DNA from: Streptomyces cucumeris
GTDB lineage: Bacteria; Actinomycetota; Actinomycetes; Streptomycetales; Streptomycetaceae
Direction of reading: 5' to 3'
DNA length: 64,000 nucleotides
NCBI RefSeq assembly: GCF_024295805.1
Contig: NZ_JANCLX010000029.1
Location: 50,864-114,863 of the forward strand
The notes under the pieces were generated by a model that had not been told where the DNA came from, made no database searches, and saw only the letters and a list, made by a program, of their open reading frames with translations. Positions 1 through 8,758 of this stretch are shown here, piece after piece; positions within the stretch are counted from its first letter, which is position 1, and each line of letters starts with the position of its first letter. The translations under genes were made by a program, and so were the position numbers.

Positions 1-543
1 GGCGTCGGGGGAGAACGAGGCGAGCCGCCCCCCGATGTAGGACTTGTTGTTCTTCCAGCCGGGTGCGGGAGACCAGTACTCCGCCGCCACGCCCTCCACA
101 CCGGATTTCTTGAGCATGTCCGCCAGCAGCGCGGTCTGACCCTTGTAGCGGTCGACCATGTGCTTCTTCGTGGAGTCCAGGCCCCGGTGGTACAGCCCCA
201 TGGCCAGGCGGCAGTACCGGAAACCACGGTCGGTGCCGCCCTTGAGGATCTGCTGGTAGAAGCGTTCGCGCTCACTGCCCGTCAGGTCGTACGGGACCCC
301 GCTGACCACATCAGGCATGCCGTTGTTGCCGGAGCCGATGGAGTCCGACTGGATCTCGAAGCCCAGTCCCCAGATGGTCTGCTTGCGGTCCTTGTCGAAA
401 CGGACGGTGTAGCTGCCCGAGTCGATGTCCGGTGCGCCGCTGGCGCTGGCCTGGTCGAGTACCGGCCACAGCGCGGCTCCGGCGACGGCGGCGCCGGAGC
501 CGCGCAGCAGGGTTCTGCGTGACAGGGGGTGGTGGGACGGCAT
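1..543 (-). CDS. Tat-secreted protein, possible glycoside hydrolase (3' end outside window)
   Basis: The minus-strand frame is open from an ATG at 543 to the window edge, giving the first 181 codons. The N-terminus carries a twin-arginine signal (SRRTLLRG) followed by an Ala-rich hydrophobic stretch ending near ASASGAP, so the product should be exported folded by Tat. The mature part begins with a beta-rich segment (YTVRFDKDRKQTIWGLGFEI) and runs into FRYCRLAMGLYHRG and a later AAEYWSPAPGWKNN. Such segments occur in (beta/alpha)8 glycoside hydrolases, where the Trp/Tyr-rich loops line the active site. The family cannot be fixed because the catalytic half lies outside the window. A short palindrome upstream (671-685) could be its operator. 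Confidence 0.7.
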   Translation of the reverse strand, partial: MPSHHPLSRRTLLRGSGAAVAGAALWPVLDQASASGAPDIDSGSYTVRFDKDRKQTIWGLGFEIQSDSIGSGNNGMPDVVSGVPYDLTGSERERFYQQILKGGTDRGFRYCRLAMGLYHRGLDSTKKHMVDRYKGQTALLADMLKKSGVEGVAAEYWSPAPGWKNNKSYIGGRLASFSPDA

Positions 544-670
544 GGTCTCGCTCCTCGTGCGGTGGGGGCGCGGGCGGAGTCGGCGGCTGCCGAGCGTGAC
601 CGCTCCGTCGTATGGCCGGATGGCGGTCTGCTGGCTGAAACCCGATGGCCCGTTCGAAGTTGAGGGCAAA

Positions 671-685
671 CGTATGCGATATACG
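671..685. promoter_or_regulatory. Palindrome upstream of the Tat-secreted gene, possible operator
   Basis: CGTAT-GCGAT-ATACG is an inverted repeat with 5-bp arms, about 130 bp upstream of the minus-strand start at 543 in a locally AT-richer stretch. Its size and position suit a repressor site for the secreted enzyme gene. The rest of 544-1064 shows no gene I can support. Confidence 0.3.
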
Positions 686-1064
686 AAGCAATCGCCAGGG
701 GTGTGACCGGTGGATTTCCAGAATGTTTCAGACGCTGTGGCGGCGAAGGGGCCCTGGTTCAGGGGGCGTTGGGGGAGGCAGTGCCGATGGCGCTCGTTGA
801 GCTGGACCCGTCGCTCACAACGGGCGCTTCGTCCGTGCCAACGGTGAAGAGGTGCGGACTTCGCTCATCGCCACCGCCCTGCCGGGGGGCAGATGCCGAA
901 CGCTACGGAGAGCGGCCGGGTGCGGTTGAGGGCTCTTCGCGGAAGTGGTGGGCTTGGCGGCCGGTGTCCAGCACGAGGACGCCGGGTGGCGGGACGCGGT
1001 GAGCCGCACGATCGCACGCGATATTCCCGGCGACGTGGACGGTCATCCGGGATACTGGTCGCCC

Positions 1065-1810
1065 ATGGATGAGGTCCAGGTCGTCGTCGCCCATTCCGAG
1101 CGCGCGACCTTGCGCGTCGGCGACGTGTTCTTGAAGGTGGACGCCGATCAGGCGCGCATCGATGTCGAGGTCGAGGCGATGGCCCTGGCCCCGGTCCCGA
1201 CCCCGAAGATCCTGTGGCGCAAGCCGCCCGTGCTCGCGATCGCCGCGGTCCCGGGGAAAGCGCTCGGCCGCCTAGGCGAGCCGTCGGCCGCGTCCCGGCG
1301 GCGTGGGCCGCGGCGGGTGCCGCCGTCCGGAAGTTGCACGACGCGCCGTTGCCGCCCTGGCCCGGCCGGGGCGGCCGGGGACTCGACGAGTTGGCGGCGG
1401 ATCTCGACGGCGAGTGCGAGTGGCTCGTGACGAACGGCGTCCTGCCCGCCGACCTGGTCACCCGCAACCGCCACATCGCCGAGGCCGCGCTCCGGCCGTG
1501 GACTCCGGTGTTCACGCACGGGGACCTGCAGATCGCTCACGTGTTCGTCGACGGCGACGAGATCACGGGCATCATCGACTGGTCCGAGGCGGGCCAGGGT
1601 GATGCCCTGTTCGACCTTGCGACCTTGACGCTCGGACATGAGGAATACCTGGGTGACGTCGCCGCCGGCTACGGCGCCGACGTCGACCTCGACGTGATCC
1701 GTGCGTGGTCGTCCTTGCAGAGCCTGATGGGGGTTCGCTGGCTGGTCGAGCATGGCTTCGACCCGACCGCGCCGGGCTGTGAAGTTGATGTGCTGAGATC
1801 CCGGATGTGA
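1065..1810 (+). pseudogene. Aminoglycoside-phosphotransferase-like (APH/CHK kinase fold) gene with frameshift
   Basis: Two overlapping frames make one APH-family protein. The first part starts at ATG 1065 (MDEVQVVVAHSERATLRVGD) and runs to GEPSAAS near 1293. The second part continues in another frame with PAAWAAAGAAVRKLHD and holds the kinase core: the Brenner-type catalytic loop FTHGDLQIAHVFVD and the metal-binding IIDWSEAG. The switch lies at the CCC run at 1294-1296; one more C would restore a continuous reading frame. The gene is therefore either a recent single-base pseudogene or a homopolymer sequencing error. An intact product would phosphorylate a small hydroxylated substrate. It stands alone. 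The following 1811-2370 holds no convincing gene; short overlapping frames there look like degraded sequence. Confidence 0.75.
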
Positions 1811-2370
1811 CGCTGCGCGGGCCGACGGCCGTGAGTGCGTTCTGGCGCATCGAGCAGGTCCTCGTTCCCGCAGGTTCGCCCCCTTCGAGTCAGCTCCAAA
1901 AGAGAACTGTCGCATCGTCGTGCAAGGGCTCTCCGGGTGTACGGAGTTGGCTCAGGAGGCCATGGAAAAAGGGGACGTGGCCGAGCTGAATGCTCGCGTT
2001 CAGCTGGTTCCTCCAGCTCTCCCGGGAGCCTGGTCGAGGCCCCGCGGCAGAGTGCCTCCGGTATTGATCGGTACATCCAGGCTCATGACGATGGATGGAA
2101 CGGTGAATTCGCAGTTCATCCCGGATGGTTACGCACGCATGGTGTGCAGCTAGGTGCACAACAGCTTGCTGCACGCCCCACAGGTGGCGGTCCGGATCTC
2201 TCCTTGGGCACAGTGTTTCACGTGCTTGCCGAACGGTTGAATGCGGCGTCTCCACCGCTGCATCTGCTCAACCGAGCCTGATGAGGGATGGATAGTCAGA
2301 AGTTCAGAGGTCCGCCTGACTGATTCGTTGTCGACGCGCCGGAATTGCGCTGCCAAGAACGAATTGAGGA

Positions 2371-3495
2371 ATGATGCAGAGTCTTGACACGCTGATTGAA
2401 GAAAGCCCTGATTCCACCGCCGAACGATTTCCACTGGACGCCATCGGTGGGCGGTACCGTACGCACTTCGCAAGCACCCCCGCCGAGCTCTTGAGGGAGC
2501 TGCCGCTCACCGAGGCCGCGGCCCGTTCTGTGAGTGCCGGCCGCCGGATGACCCGCCGGGTGCTGAACGGCGACGACGACCGTCTGCTCGTCGTGGTCGG
2601 CCCGTGCTCGATCCATGACGTGAACGCCGGACTGGCCTACGCCGAATTGCTGGGTGAGCTGGCCGCCAAGCTGGCTGACGACCTGGCCGTCGTCATGCGG
2701 GTCTATGTGGAGAAGCCCCGCACCACGGTCGGTTGGACCGGGCTGCTCACCGATCCGATGCTGGACGGCAGTCTGGACCTCGACCGAGGACTCCGTACAT
2801 CACGGACTCTCATGCTGGCGATCGCCGACCTGGGCTTACCGATCGCAACGGAGTGGCTGAGCCCTTCGGCTCCCGCGTACCTGGCCGACCTGATCTCCTG
2901 GGGAGCCATCGGAGCACGGACGGTGGAGAGCCAGGTTCACCGGCAGTTGGCGAGCGGGCTGCCCATGCCGGTGGGCATGAAGAACGGTAGCGCCGGTTCC
3001 GTGGGGGTCGCTGTCGATGCCATCCGGTCCGCCGCCACGGCCCACGCCTACCTCGGCCTGGGCCCGGAAGGCCGGGCGGCAACGCTGCGGACCAGCGGGA
3101 ACCCTGATTGCCACGTCGTCCTCCGGGGCGCGTCAGGCAGCCCCAACTACCGCGCGGAAAATGTGCGCGAGACGGTGGGACTGCTGTCAGCGGTCGGGCT
3201 GACGACCGGCGTGGTGATCGACGCCAGTCACGGGAACAGCGGCAAGGATCACGAGCAACAGGCCGTGGTGGCCCGGGAGATCGGAACGCAGATCACGGCG
3301 GGCAATACCGATATCCGCGGCGTGATGCTGGAGGGCTTCCTGGCGCCCGGGCGTCAGGACCTCGGTGTCGGCGAGCCCGAGTTCGGCCAGAGCATCACCG
3401 ACGCCTGTATGGGATGGGACGCCACCGTGGATGTGCTCCAGGACCTCGCGGCAGCGACCCGTCAGCGCCGGGCCTCACGAGCAGCAGAGCGTTGA
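2371..3495 (+). CDS. 3-deoxy-7-phosphoheptulonate (DAHP) synthase, type I AroG-like
   Basis: A 374-aa protein condensing phosphoenolpyruvate and erythrose 4-phosphate, the committed step of the shikimate pathway. Visible family motifs are VVVGPCSIHD, YVEKPRTTVGWTG, GAIGARTVESQ, GMKNGSAGSV and the metal-site segment VIDASHGNSGKDH. Streptomyces primary metabolism typically relies on the type II enzyme, so a type I copy heading an operon is a common sign of dedicated precursor supply for an aromatic natural product. GAGGA directly abuts the first ATG; the adjacent ATG at 2374 is an equally good start. It is the first gene of a run of closely spaced or overlapping plus-strand genes reaching 13834. 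Confidence 0.93.
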   Translation: MMQSLDTLIEESPDSTAERFPLDAIGGRYRTHFASTPAELLRELPLTEAAARSVSAGRRMTRRVLNGDDDRLLVVVGPCSIHDVNAGLAYAELLGELAAKLADDLAVVMRVYVEKPRTTVGWTGLLTDPMLDGSLDLDRGLRTSRTLMLAIADLGLPIATEWLSPSAPAYLADLISWGAIGARTVESQVHRQLASGLPMPVGMKNGSAGSVGVAVDAIRSAATAHAYLGLGPEGRAATLRTSGNPDCHVVLRGASGSPNYRAENVRETVGLLSAVGLTTGVVIDASHGNSGKDHEQQAVVAREIGTQITAGNTDIRGVMLEGFLAPGRQDLGVGEPEFGQSITDACMGWDATVDVLQDLAAATRQRRASRAAER

Positions 3496-3558
3496 CCGCC
3501 CTGTCCGCCGTATCCCCCGCACACCACGTGACTGGCCGGAAGGAGCAGGAGAGCGAGC

Positions 3559-4923
3559 ATGCTGGAGATCCCCGCACTGGGTCCGGCCGGGCCCTACCGG
3601 ACACGGAACCGCACCGCCGTAGCGGACGCCTCGGGCCTGTCGGCCCTTGAACTGGCCTCCGTCCCAGGTCTGGTCGTCTCCCACTGGATCGATCAGCTCC
3701 GGGCACACCCGCCCCTGCCTGTCGCCGAGGTGGCGGCTGTGCTCCACAAGGCGGCTGATGCCTTCGAGACCGAGGAGATCCTGGGAGACGACCTGGCAGC
3801 CCATGAGCGGCGGGTGTCGTCGCTGACGGGTACGCCCCTGCCCGTCGTCCGTGAATGCGGCGCGCTCATCACGCGGACCCTGCGCGATGTGGGACGCGCG
3901 CCGTCGGCGGCCCGGCCCACGGGCTGCGCCCCGGTCGGCACCGAGGTGTCGGCGGCTCCGTCGGCGGGCGCCCTGTGGTGCCGTGTCGGGGACGTCTTCG
4001 CCGTGCACGCCGCGAGCAACAGCCCAGGGGTCCACGCCATGTGGCTGGAAGCGCTGGCCCTGGGCTACCGGGTCGTCGTCCGACCCTCCACCCGGGACCC
4101 GCTCACCCCCTTCCGTCTCGTCACGGCGCTGCGGCGGGCGGGTATCCCCGCGAGCCAGCTCGTCATGGCACCCTGCAGCCACTCCACGGCAGATCTGATC
4201 ATCGAGCGCTCGGACCGTGCCCTGGTGTACGGCGGTCAGGACGTCGTCGACCGATACGGCAACCGCGGGGACGTCCTGCTCCAGGGCCCGGGCCGCTCGA
4301 AGCTGGTCGTGGCCGCCGACGCGGACCGGGACACCGGAATCGGTATCGCTCTCGACGGCGCGCTGTACCACGCGGGCACCGCGTGTACCGCGACCACGGG
4401 CGTGCTGGTCGAACACGATCCTTCGGGATTCGCCGGTGAGCTCGCCGCCGCGCTGAAGAAGACCCGACGCACTGGGCCGCTCGACGACGGGGCCCTTCTG
4501 CCGTGCATGCCACAGGCCGAAGCGGAACGGCTCGTGGAGGCGGTCCTGGACCGGGCGAGGAGCGCGACGGTGCACCTGGAACCGCGGGTCGAACGGCTGG
4601 GCGGCTCGGGCTCGTTGGCGACGATCACACCTGCGGTCGTGGAACTGGTATCGGCGCACGACCCCTCGTTGTCGTACGAGGTGCCCTTCCCGTGTGTGTG
4701 GGTCGCGCCGTTCGAGCGCAACGCCCTGGACGTCCTCGACGGTTCGCTGGTGCTGTCGCTGCACACCACGGACCACGCGCTGGTCACCGCGGCCACCGAA
4801 CTCACCGGCGTCTCCAATGTGTACCAGGGCAGGCCGACGTCCTGGGTCCATCCGGACGTACCGCACGACGGGTTCCTCGGGGAGTTCCTGATGCGCGCCA
4901 AGGGGTTGGCCCATGGTGCCTAG
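3559..4923 (+). CDS. LuxC/aldehyde-dehydrogenase-like acyl reductase
   Basis: A 454-aa member of the aldehyde dehydrogenase superfamily, nearest in layout to LuxC-type acyl-CoA reductases. Residues about 145-175 read FAVHAASNSPGVHAMWLEAL, the cofactor-binding segment that LuxC proteins share, followed by RVVVRPSTRDPLTPF. The candidate catalytic Cys is C276 in HAGTACTATTGVLVE. Expected chemistry is NAD(P)H reduction of an activated acyl group (CoA- or protein-bound thioester) to an aldehyde. It directly precedes a PaaK/LuxE-like ligase, the same pairing as LuxC with LuxE, so substrate activation and reduction may be coupled. RBS AAGGAGCAGGAGAG precedes the ATG. Substrate unknown. Confidence 0.75.
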   Translation: MLEIPALGPAGPYRTRNRTAVADASGLSALELASVPGLVVSHWIDQLRAHPPLPVAEVAAVLHKAADAFETEEILGDDLAAHERRVSSLTGTPLPVVRECGALITRTLRDVGRAPSAARPTGCAPVGTEVSAAPSAGALWCRVGDVFAVHAASNSPGVHAMWLEALALGYRVVVRPSTRDPLTPFRLVTALRRAGIPASQLVMAPCSHSTADLIIERSDRALVYGGQDVVDRYGNRGDVLLQGPGRSKLVVAADADRDTGIGIALDGALYHAGTACTATTGVLVEHDPSGFAGELAAALKKTRRTGPLDDGALLPCMPQAEAERLVEAVLDRARSATVHLEPRVERLGGSGSLATITPAVVELVSAHDPSLSYEVPFPCVWVAPFERNALDVLDGSLVLSLHTTDHALVTAATELTGVSNVYQGRPTSWVHPDVPHDGFLGEFLMRAKGLAHGA

Positions 4924-4983
4924 GCCCGATCGAAGGGGGCGCGCCGGCGCCTCGGCTCACTCGTCGCAAGCAAGGAGTGGAAT

Positions 4984-6309
4984 ATGAAGATCAACTCCAG
5001 GGGTGACCTCGACTTCATGGAGCGGATCCAGCGGGAGGTGACCGCTCAGCACCCCGAAGCCGGTTCCGCCGCGGCCTATTACGCGTCGAAGCTCTCCGAC
5101 GCGTGGCACCGTGCGGAGCAGGCGTCGGCCTACGCCTCGCTCGGCGCCTTCTCGGCGCAGGCGTTCCAGAACCTGCCGACGACGTCCAAGGACGACCTCA
5201 AGGCCCGCCCTCTGGACTACCTGCGTGTTCCGGTCGGCGAGGGGCTCAAGTACTACCAGACCACGGGGACGACGGGGACTCCCACGCCCACGCCCCGCAC
5301 GGCCGAGGACATGATCGCCAACACCGTGTCCGTGGCCGAGGCATGGCGTCCGATGCTGTCGGGCGGCGACCACCGCGCGCTGATCCTGCTGCCCTCGGAC
5401 ATCGTGCCCGTGGCCGATCTGATGGTCGGCGTCTGCGAGTTCCTGGGGATTCCTCACGCCAAGGCGTATCCGTACACCACCGGGATCTCCGACTGGGACC
5501 GGATCGTCGGTCTGTGGGAGGTCTTCCGGCCGACGGTGCTGTTCGTGGCGCCGGGTGTGCTCCTGGAGTTCTCCCAGGTCCTCAAGCGGCGCGGTCTGCT
5601 GGACCGCATGCGGGAGTCTGTCCGGCTGCTCATGCTGCTCGGGGAGGTGAGCACCCCGGAACTTCGTGAGATGGCCGGCCAGTGGTGGAACGCGCGCGCC
5701 TACGATGCCAGTTACGGCAGTACGGAGAGCGGCACCTTGGCCGCCTGCTGCGATCAGGACCGGCTGCACCTGCTGCGCCGGGCGAACTATTTCGAGATCG
5801 GCAACGAGAACGGCATAGAGCCCGCCGAGGCCGGCCGAGCGGGCCGGCTCGTCGTCACCCCGCTCAACAACGACGCCCGCCCCCTCCTGCGCCTGGACAT
5901 GGGTGACGAGGTATCGCTGACCGACGGCTGCCCCTGCGGCATGAAGACCCCGGTGGTGACGGTCCATGGCCGGGGCAGCGACGGAACCGCGATCAAGGGC
6001 AGCCGGGTGCGTACCCGCGACCTCGAAGGCATCGTCTACGCCCACCACGATGTCATGGGCTATTTGATCGAGATCGACTCGGGCGGCACCTGGGCCAGGC
6101 TGCTGCTGGAGCGGGATCCGAGTGGCGACCGGCAGGCCGAACCGGCGAGGAACGACCTCATCCAACGGAGCACGGACGAGCACCTCGGCTTCCGATGGGA
6201 CGAGGTCCGGTTCGTCAACCGGCTGCCGGTGACCACGAAGAGCGGCGGCTCCCAGAAGAGCTGGAAGCGCTCCAACTTCCGGGTCGTCGACGAGGTGGTG
6301 CCGGCATGA
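4984..6309 (+). CDS. PaaK/LuxE-like AMP-forming acyl (aryl) ligase
   Basis: A 441-aa adenylate-forming enzyme of the phenylacetate-CoA ligase type. The phosphate-binding loop is YYQTTGTTGTPTPTP (about residues 89-103), the adenine-site motif is DASYGSTESG, and LLRLDMGDEVSLTDGCPCG corresponds to the conserved RTGD region with the Cys pair found in PaaK proteins. The C-terminal small domain includes TTKSGGSQKSWKRSN. It should activate an aromatic or acyl acid as AMP ester and pass it to CoA or a protein thiol. RBS AAGGAG sits 7-9 bp before the ATG. The stop overlaps the next start (ATGA), indicating translational coupling. Partner: the LuxC-like reductase just upstream. Confidence 0.8.
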   Translation: MKINSRGDLDFMERIQREVTAQHPEAGSAAAYYASKLSDAWHRAEQASAYASLGAFSAQAFQNLPTTSKDDLKARPLDYLRVPVGEGLKYYQTTGTTGTPTPTPRTAEDMIANTVSVAEAWRPMLSGGDHRALILLPSDIVPVADLMVGVCEFLGIPHAKAYPYTTGISDWDRIVGLWEVFRPTVLFVAPGVLLEFSQVLKRRGLLDRMRESVRLLMLLGEVSTPELREMAGQWWNARAYDASYGSTESGTLAACCDQDRLHLLRRANYFEIGNENGIEPAEAGRAGRLVVTPLNNDARPLLRLDMGDEVSLTDGCPCGMKTPVVTVHGRGSDGTAIKGSRVRTRDLEGIVYAHHDVMGYLIEIDSGGTWARLLLERDPSGDRQAEPARNDLIQRSTDEHLGFRWDEVRFVNRLPVTTKSGGSQKSWKRSNFRVVDEVVPA

Positions 6310-8036
6310 CGTACGACACGCTGCTGGATTCGTCCGGGGTCGTTTCCGGGGAGTCCGACCTGTGGTGCACCTACGCCGCCGTGCGTACCCTCTCCTGGCT
6401 GGGCCGCATCGACGACCTGCCTTCCCCCGATGGTGTCGTCGGCTTTCTCTCCTCGCGGCAGAACTCCGACGGTGGGTTCGCATGGTCGGCCGGGATGAGT
6501 TCCGATGCCTGGGCCACGTACTACTGCACCCAGACGCTGGCCGATCTGTCGGCCGACACCCATGGAGCGGTGGGCCGATCGAGCTCGGCGTGGGTATGGA
6601 GTGCCGCCCACGCGGACGGCGGGTTCGCGATGACACCTGGCCAGACCTCAGATGTCTGGGCCACCTACTACGCCGTACGTACGCTCGTGGAGATCTACGA
6701 AGAGCGTCCGCCGGGGACACTGTTCGACTGGCTGGCCGCGCTGCAGGCCGAGGACGGTGGGCTGGCGTGGAGTCCGGCCCACGCGAAGAACGGCACGTCC
6801 GACGTACGGGCCTGCTACTACGCCCTCACCGCCTGGAGTACTGCCACCGGTGGAGAAGGCCCGTTGCCGTGGGACCGTCAGCGGCTCACGGACTGGCTCA
6901 AGGACCGGCAGAGCACGGACGGCGGATTCACCTTCCAGGCGGGCGACGAGACGGACTGTCTGTGGGCGACGTTCCGCGCCTGCAACGCACTGGACCGCCT
7001 GGGCGAGGCCCCGAGGGATCCCGACGGCTGTGTCGCCTGGATCCGCGCCCGGCTGGACGCGGAGGGGGCCTTCACCCGCTGGCCCGGCTATCCCGTGCCG
7101 GATGTGTGGGCCGCCTTCTGTGCGGTGGGAGCGCTCAGGGCGCTCGGCGCCGGGCTCGACGACCTGGCGGACGGGTTGGTCAGGACGCTGCTGTCCTTCC
7201 GTACCGCCCAGGGCGGATTCACCTACCGCGCTCCGGAGTTCGCCTCGGACGTACTGACGACATCCGCCCAGGTGATGGCCGGCCGCTTCCCGGACTCCGC
7301 GGCGCGCGAGGCCGTGCGCTGGATGGAGAGCTGCATGCTGCCGAACGAAGACGGCATCATGTACATGCCTGGGCGCGGTAGCGAGGTGCGGTGCACCCTC
7401 TGGGCCCTGTCCGCGGGGGCGTTCGAGGAGGACGCCGACGCCCGCGGCAGGATCACCAGGTGGCTCGGCGACGCCATCCAGAACCCCGACGGCGGATTCG
7501 GGTACTGGGAGGGCCGTGCGTCGGACATGGTGTCGACGTGCGCGGCCGCGGAGATGATGCACCGTACGGGAGGGAGCTCCGCCGCCGCGCCGCTGCGCGG
7601 TGTCGCCGCGTTCGTGGCCACCTGTGAGACGGCGCCGGGCCAGTACGCCAACGTGCCCGGCGGCCGGCCCACCCTGCGGGCCACCCTCCAGGCGCGCAGG
7701 GCACTGCAGCGGGCGGGCACGGTCGACGGCGCACCCGTCGTCGACGCACTCGCCCGGCACCGGGTCCGCGGCGGCGGCTTCGCCAACGAGGGCAACCGGG
7801 TGCCCGACCTGCTGAGCACCTATGAGGCCGTACTGGCGGCGGACGCGTTCGGGCTGGCCTGGGACACCGGTCATCTGGCGAAGTTCCTCGACAGCGTGCG
7901 CACGGTGGACGACGGATTCGCCTGGACCCCCTTGATGGCCACGAGCGGTGGCCCGCTCGCCGACTGCCTGGGGCGGCGACTGGAGCTGCGGCTGACCTCC
8001 GATCAGCACACCCTGCCACCCCTGGCCCTCTCGTGA
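6306..8036 (+). CDS. Prenyltransferase/squalene-cyclase repeat protein (alpha/alpha barrel)
   Basis: A 576-aa protein built of about eleven roughly 48-residue repeats around a (Q/A)xxDGGF core, for example QNSDGGFAWS, AHADGGFAMT, QAEDGGLAWS, QSTDGGFTFQ and QNPDGGFGYW, each followed by a helix such as SDAWATYYCTQTL. This is the alpha/alpha-barrel repeat of squalene cyclases and prenyltransferase beta subunits. I find no DxDD motif (class II cyclase acid) and no aspartate-rich DDxxD, so a terpene cyclase assignment is not supported; the protein may bind a hydrophobic or aromatic intermediate, or be a new enzyme. The start is the ATG overlapping the previous stop at 6306. Placement amid ligases and reductases argues for a role in the same pathway. 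Confidence 0.75.
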   Translation: MTYDTLLDSSGVVSGESDLWCTYAAVRTLSWLGRIDDLPSPDGVVGFLSSRQNSDGGFAWSAGMSSDAWATYYCTQTLADLSADTHGAVGRSSSAWVWSAAHADGGFAMTPGQTSDVWATYYAVRTLVEIYEERPPGTLFDWLAALQAEDGGLAWSPAHAKNGTSDVRACYYALTAWSTATGGEGPLPWDRQRLTDWLKDRQSTDGGFTFQAGDETDCLWATFRACNALDRLGEAPRDPDGCVAWIRARLDAEGAFTRWPGYPVPDVWAAFCAVGALRALGAGLDDLADGLVRTLLSFRTAQGGFTYRAPEFASDVLTTSAQVMAGRFPDSAAREAVRWMESCMLPNEDGIMYMPGRGSEVRCTLWALSAGAFEEDADARGRITRWLGDAIQNPDGGFGYWEGRASDMVSTCAAAEMMHRTGGSSAAAPLRGVAAFVATCETAPGQYANVPGGRPTLRATLQARRALQRAGTVDGAPVVDALARHRVRGGGFANEGNRVPDLLSTYEAVLAADAFGLAWDTGHLAKFLDSVRTVDDGFAWTPLMATSGGPLADCLGRRLELRLTSDQHTLPPLALS

Positions 8037-8049
8037 AAGGCGCGGAATC

Positions 8050-8496
8050 TTGCCGACCGTCGATGTGACCAGCAGCCCCCTGACCCCTTCCGCCCGGCTG
8101 AAGGCCACGCTGCGCCTCACCCGGTGGCTGGCCGCGCACGGTTCGGACGCCGCGCATGTCGTGGTCTCCTTCCGCACCGCGGAACCCATGGCGTACTTCG
8201 CCGGGGGAGTGCCGTTGACGAAGTACGAGGACGGCACGGAGGAGGGCCGACAGGCCCGATGGGCGTCGGTCGTGTGTCACGTACACCCCGACCGCGACCA
8301 CACGTACCGGTCCGAGCTGGCCGGGGAGATCAGGGAGGCGCTCGGCCTCGACGCGGTGAGCGCCCACCTGATGGTGCGGTTCGAACCCACCCACCCCGAC
8401 CGGGTGTTCTACCTGGTTTCGGGATCCCTGACGAGCGGCGACCCCCTGCCGGTCACCCGCGATGACAAGAAAGGTCTCCCTCATGCACACCGCTGA
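8050..8496 (+). CDS. MIF-type tautomerase superfamily protein
   Basis: A 148-aa protein. The TTG start at 8050 gives an N-terminus M-P-T-V-D-V-T, placing Pro at position 2. That is the catalytic base of the tautomerase superfamily after Met removal. The rest follows the MIF fold: a first strand, a long helix (SARLKATLRLTRWLAA), a strand HVVVSFR, the segment EPMAYFAGG, then strand ASVVCHVHPD, helix YRSELAGEIREALGL and strand HLMVRFEP. A GTG at 8065 would remove the Pro and is therefore less likely. Expected chemistry is keto-enol or related proton transfer on a phenylpyruvate-like or conjugated keto acid. It lies 13 bp after the repeat protein and overlaps the ACP gene. Substrate inferred only from context. 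Confidence 0.65.
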   Translation: MPTVDVTSSPLTPSARLKATLRLTRWLAAHGSDAAHVVVSFRTAEPMAYFAGGVPLTKYEDGTEEGRQARWASVVCHVHPDRDHTYRSELAGEIREALGLDAVSAHLMVRFEPTHPDRVFYLVSGSLTSGDPLPVTRDDKKGLPHAHR

Positions 8497-8758
8497 CCGC
8501 AGCGAGATCAGCGCCCGTGTCCTGACGGTCCTCGAGAAGCGCTTCGGCGACGCCGCCCACGCCCTGGCTCCGGACGTCGACCTGTCCGACACCCTGCCGG
8601 GCTTCGACAGTCTGGCAGCCCTGGAATACGTCACCGCGGTGGAGGGCGAGTTCGGCATCGAGGTGGATTTCGTCGGCGACGATGTCCGCTACTGGTTCAG
8701 CACGCTGGACCGGACCGCCCTGTACGTCCACGAGCGTGTCGAGGATCAGGCGGCGTGA
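8483..8758 (+). CDS. Stand-alone acyl carrier protein
   Basis: A 91-aa acidic four-helix carrier protein. The phosphopantetheine attachment site is Ser43 in LPGFDSLAALEYVTAVE, followed by the recognition helix EGEFGIEVDF. It overlaps the end of the tautomerase gene by 14 bp and its own stop overlaps the next gene (GTGA), so it is translated together with the adjacent AMP ligase, the obvious candidate to load it. AAGAAAGG precedes the ATG at 8483; an upstream in-frame ATG at 8462 has no ribosome binding site. No ketosynthase occurs in this operon, so the ACP probably carries a starter or intermediate for reduction or transfer rather than chain extension. Confidence 0.88.
   Translation: MHTADRSEISARVLTVLEKRFGDAAHALAPDVDLSDTLPGFDSLAALEYVTAVEGEFGIEVDFVGDDVRYWFSTLDRTALYVHERVEDQAA

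Noticed and set aside
1835..2281. 148-codon plus-strand frame downstream of the APH-like gene
   Set aside because: Begins inside junk continuing from the pseudogene, lacks a ribosome site and GC-biased third positions; possibly degraded sequence.
6306..8036. Terpene cyclase call for the repeat protein
   Set aside because: The fold repeats match, but DxDD and DDxxD motifs are missing.
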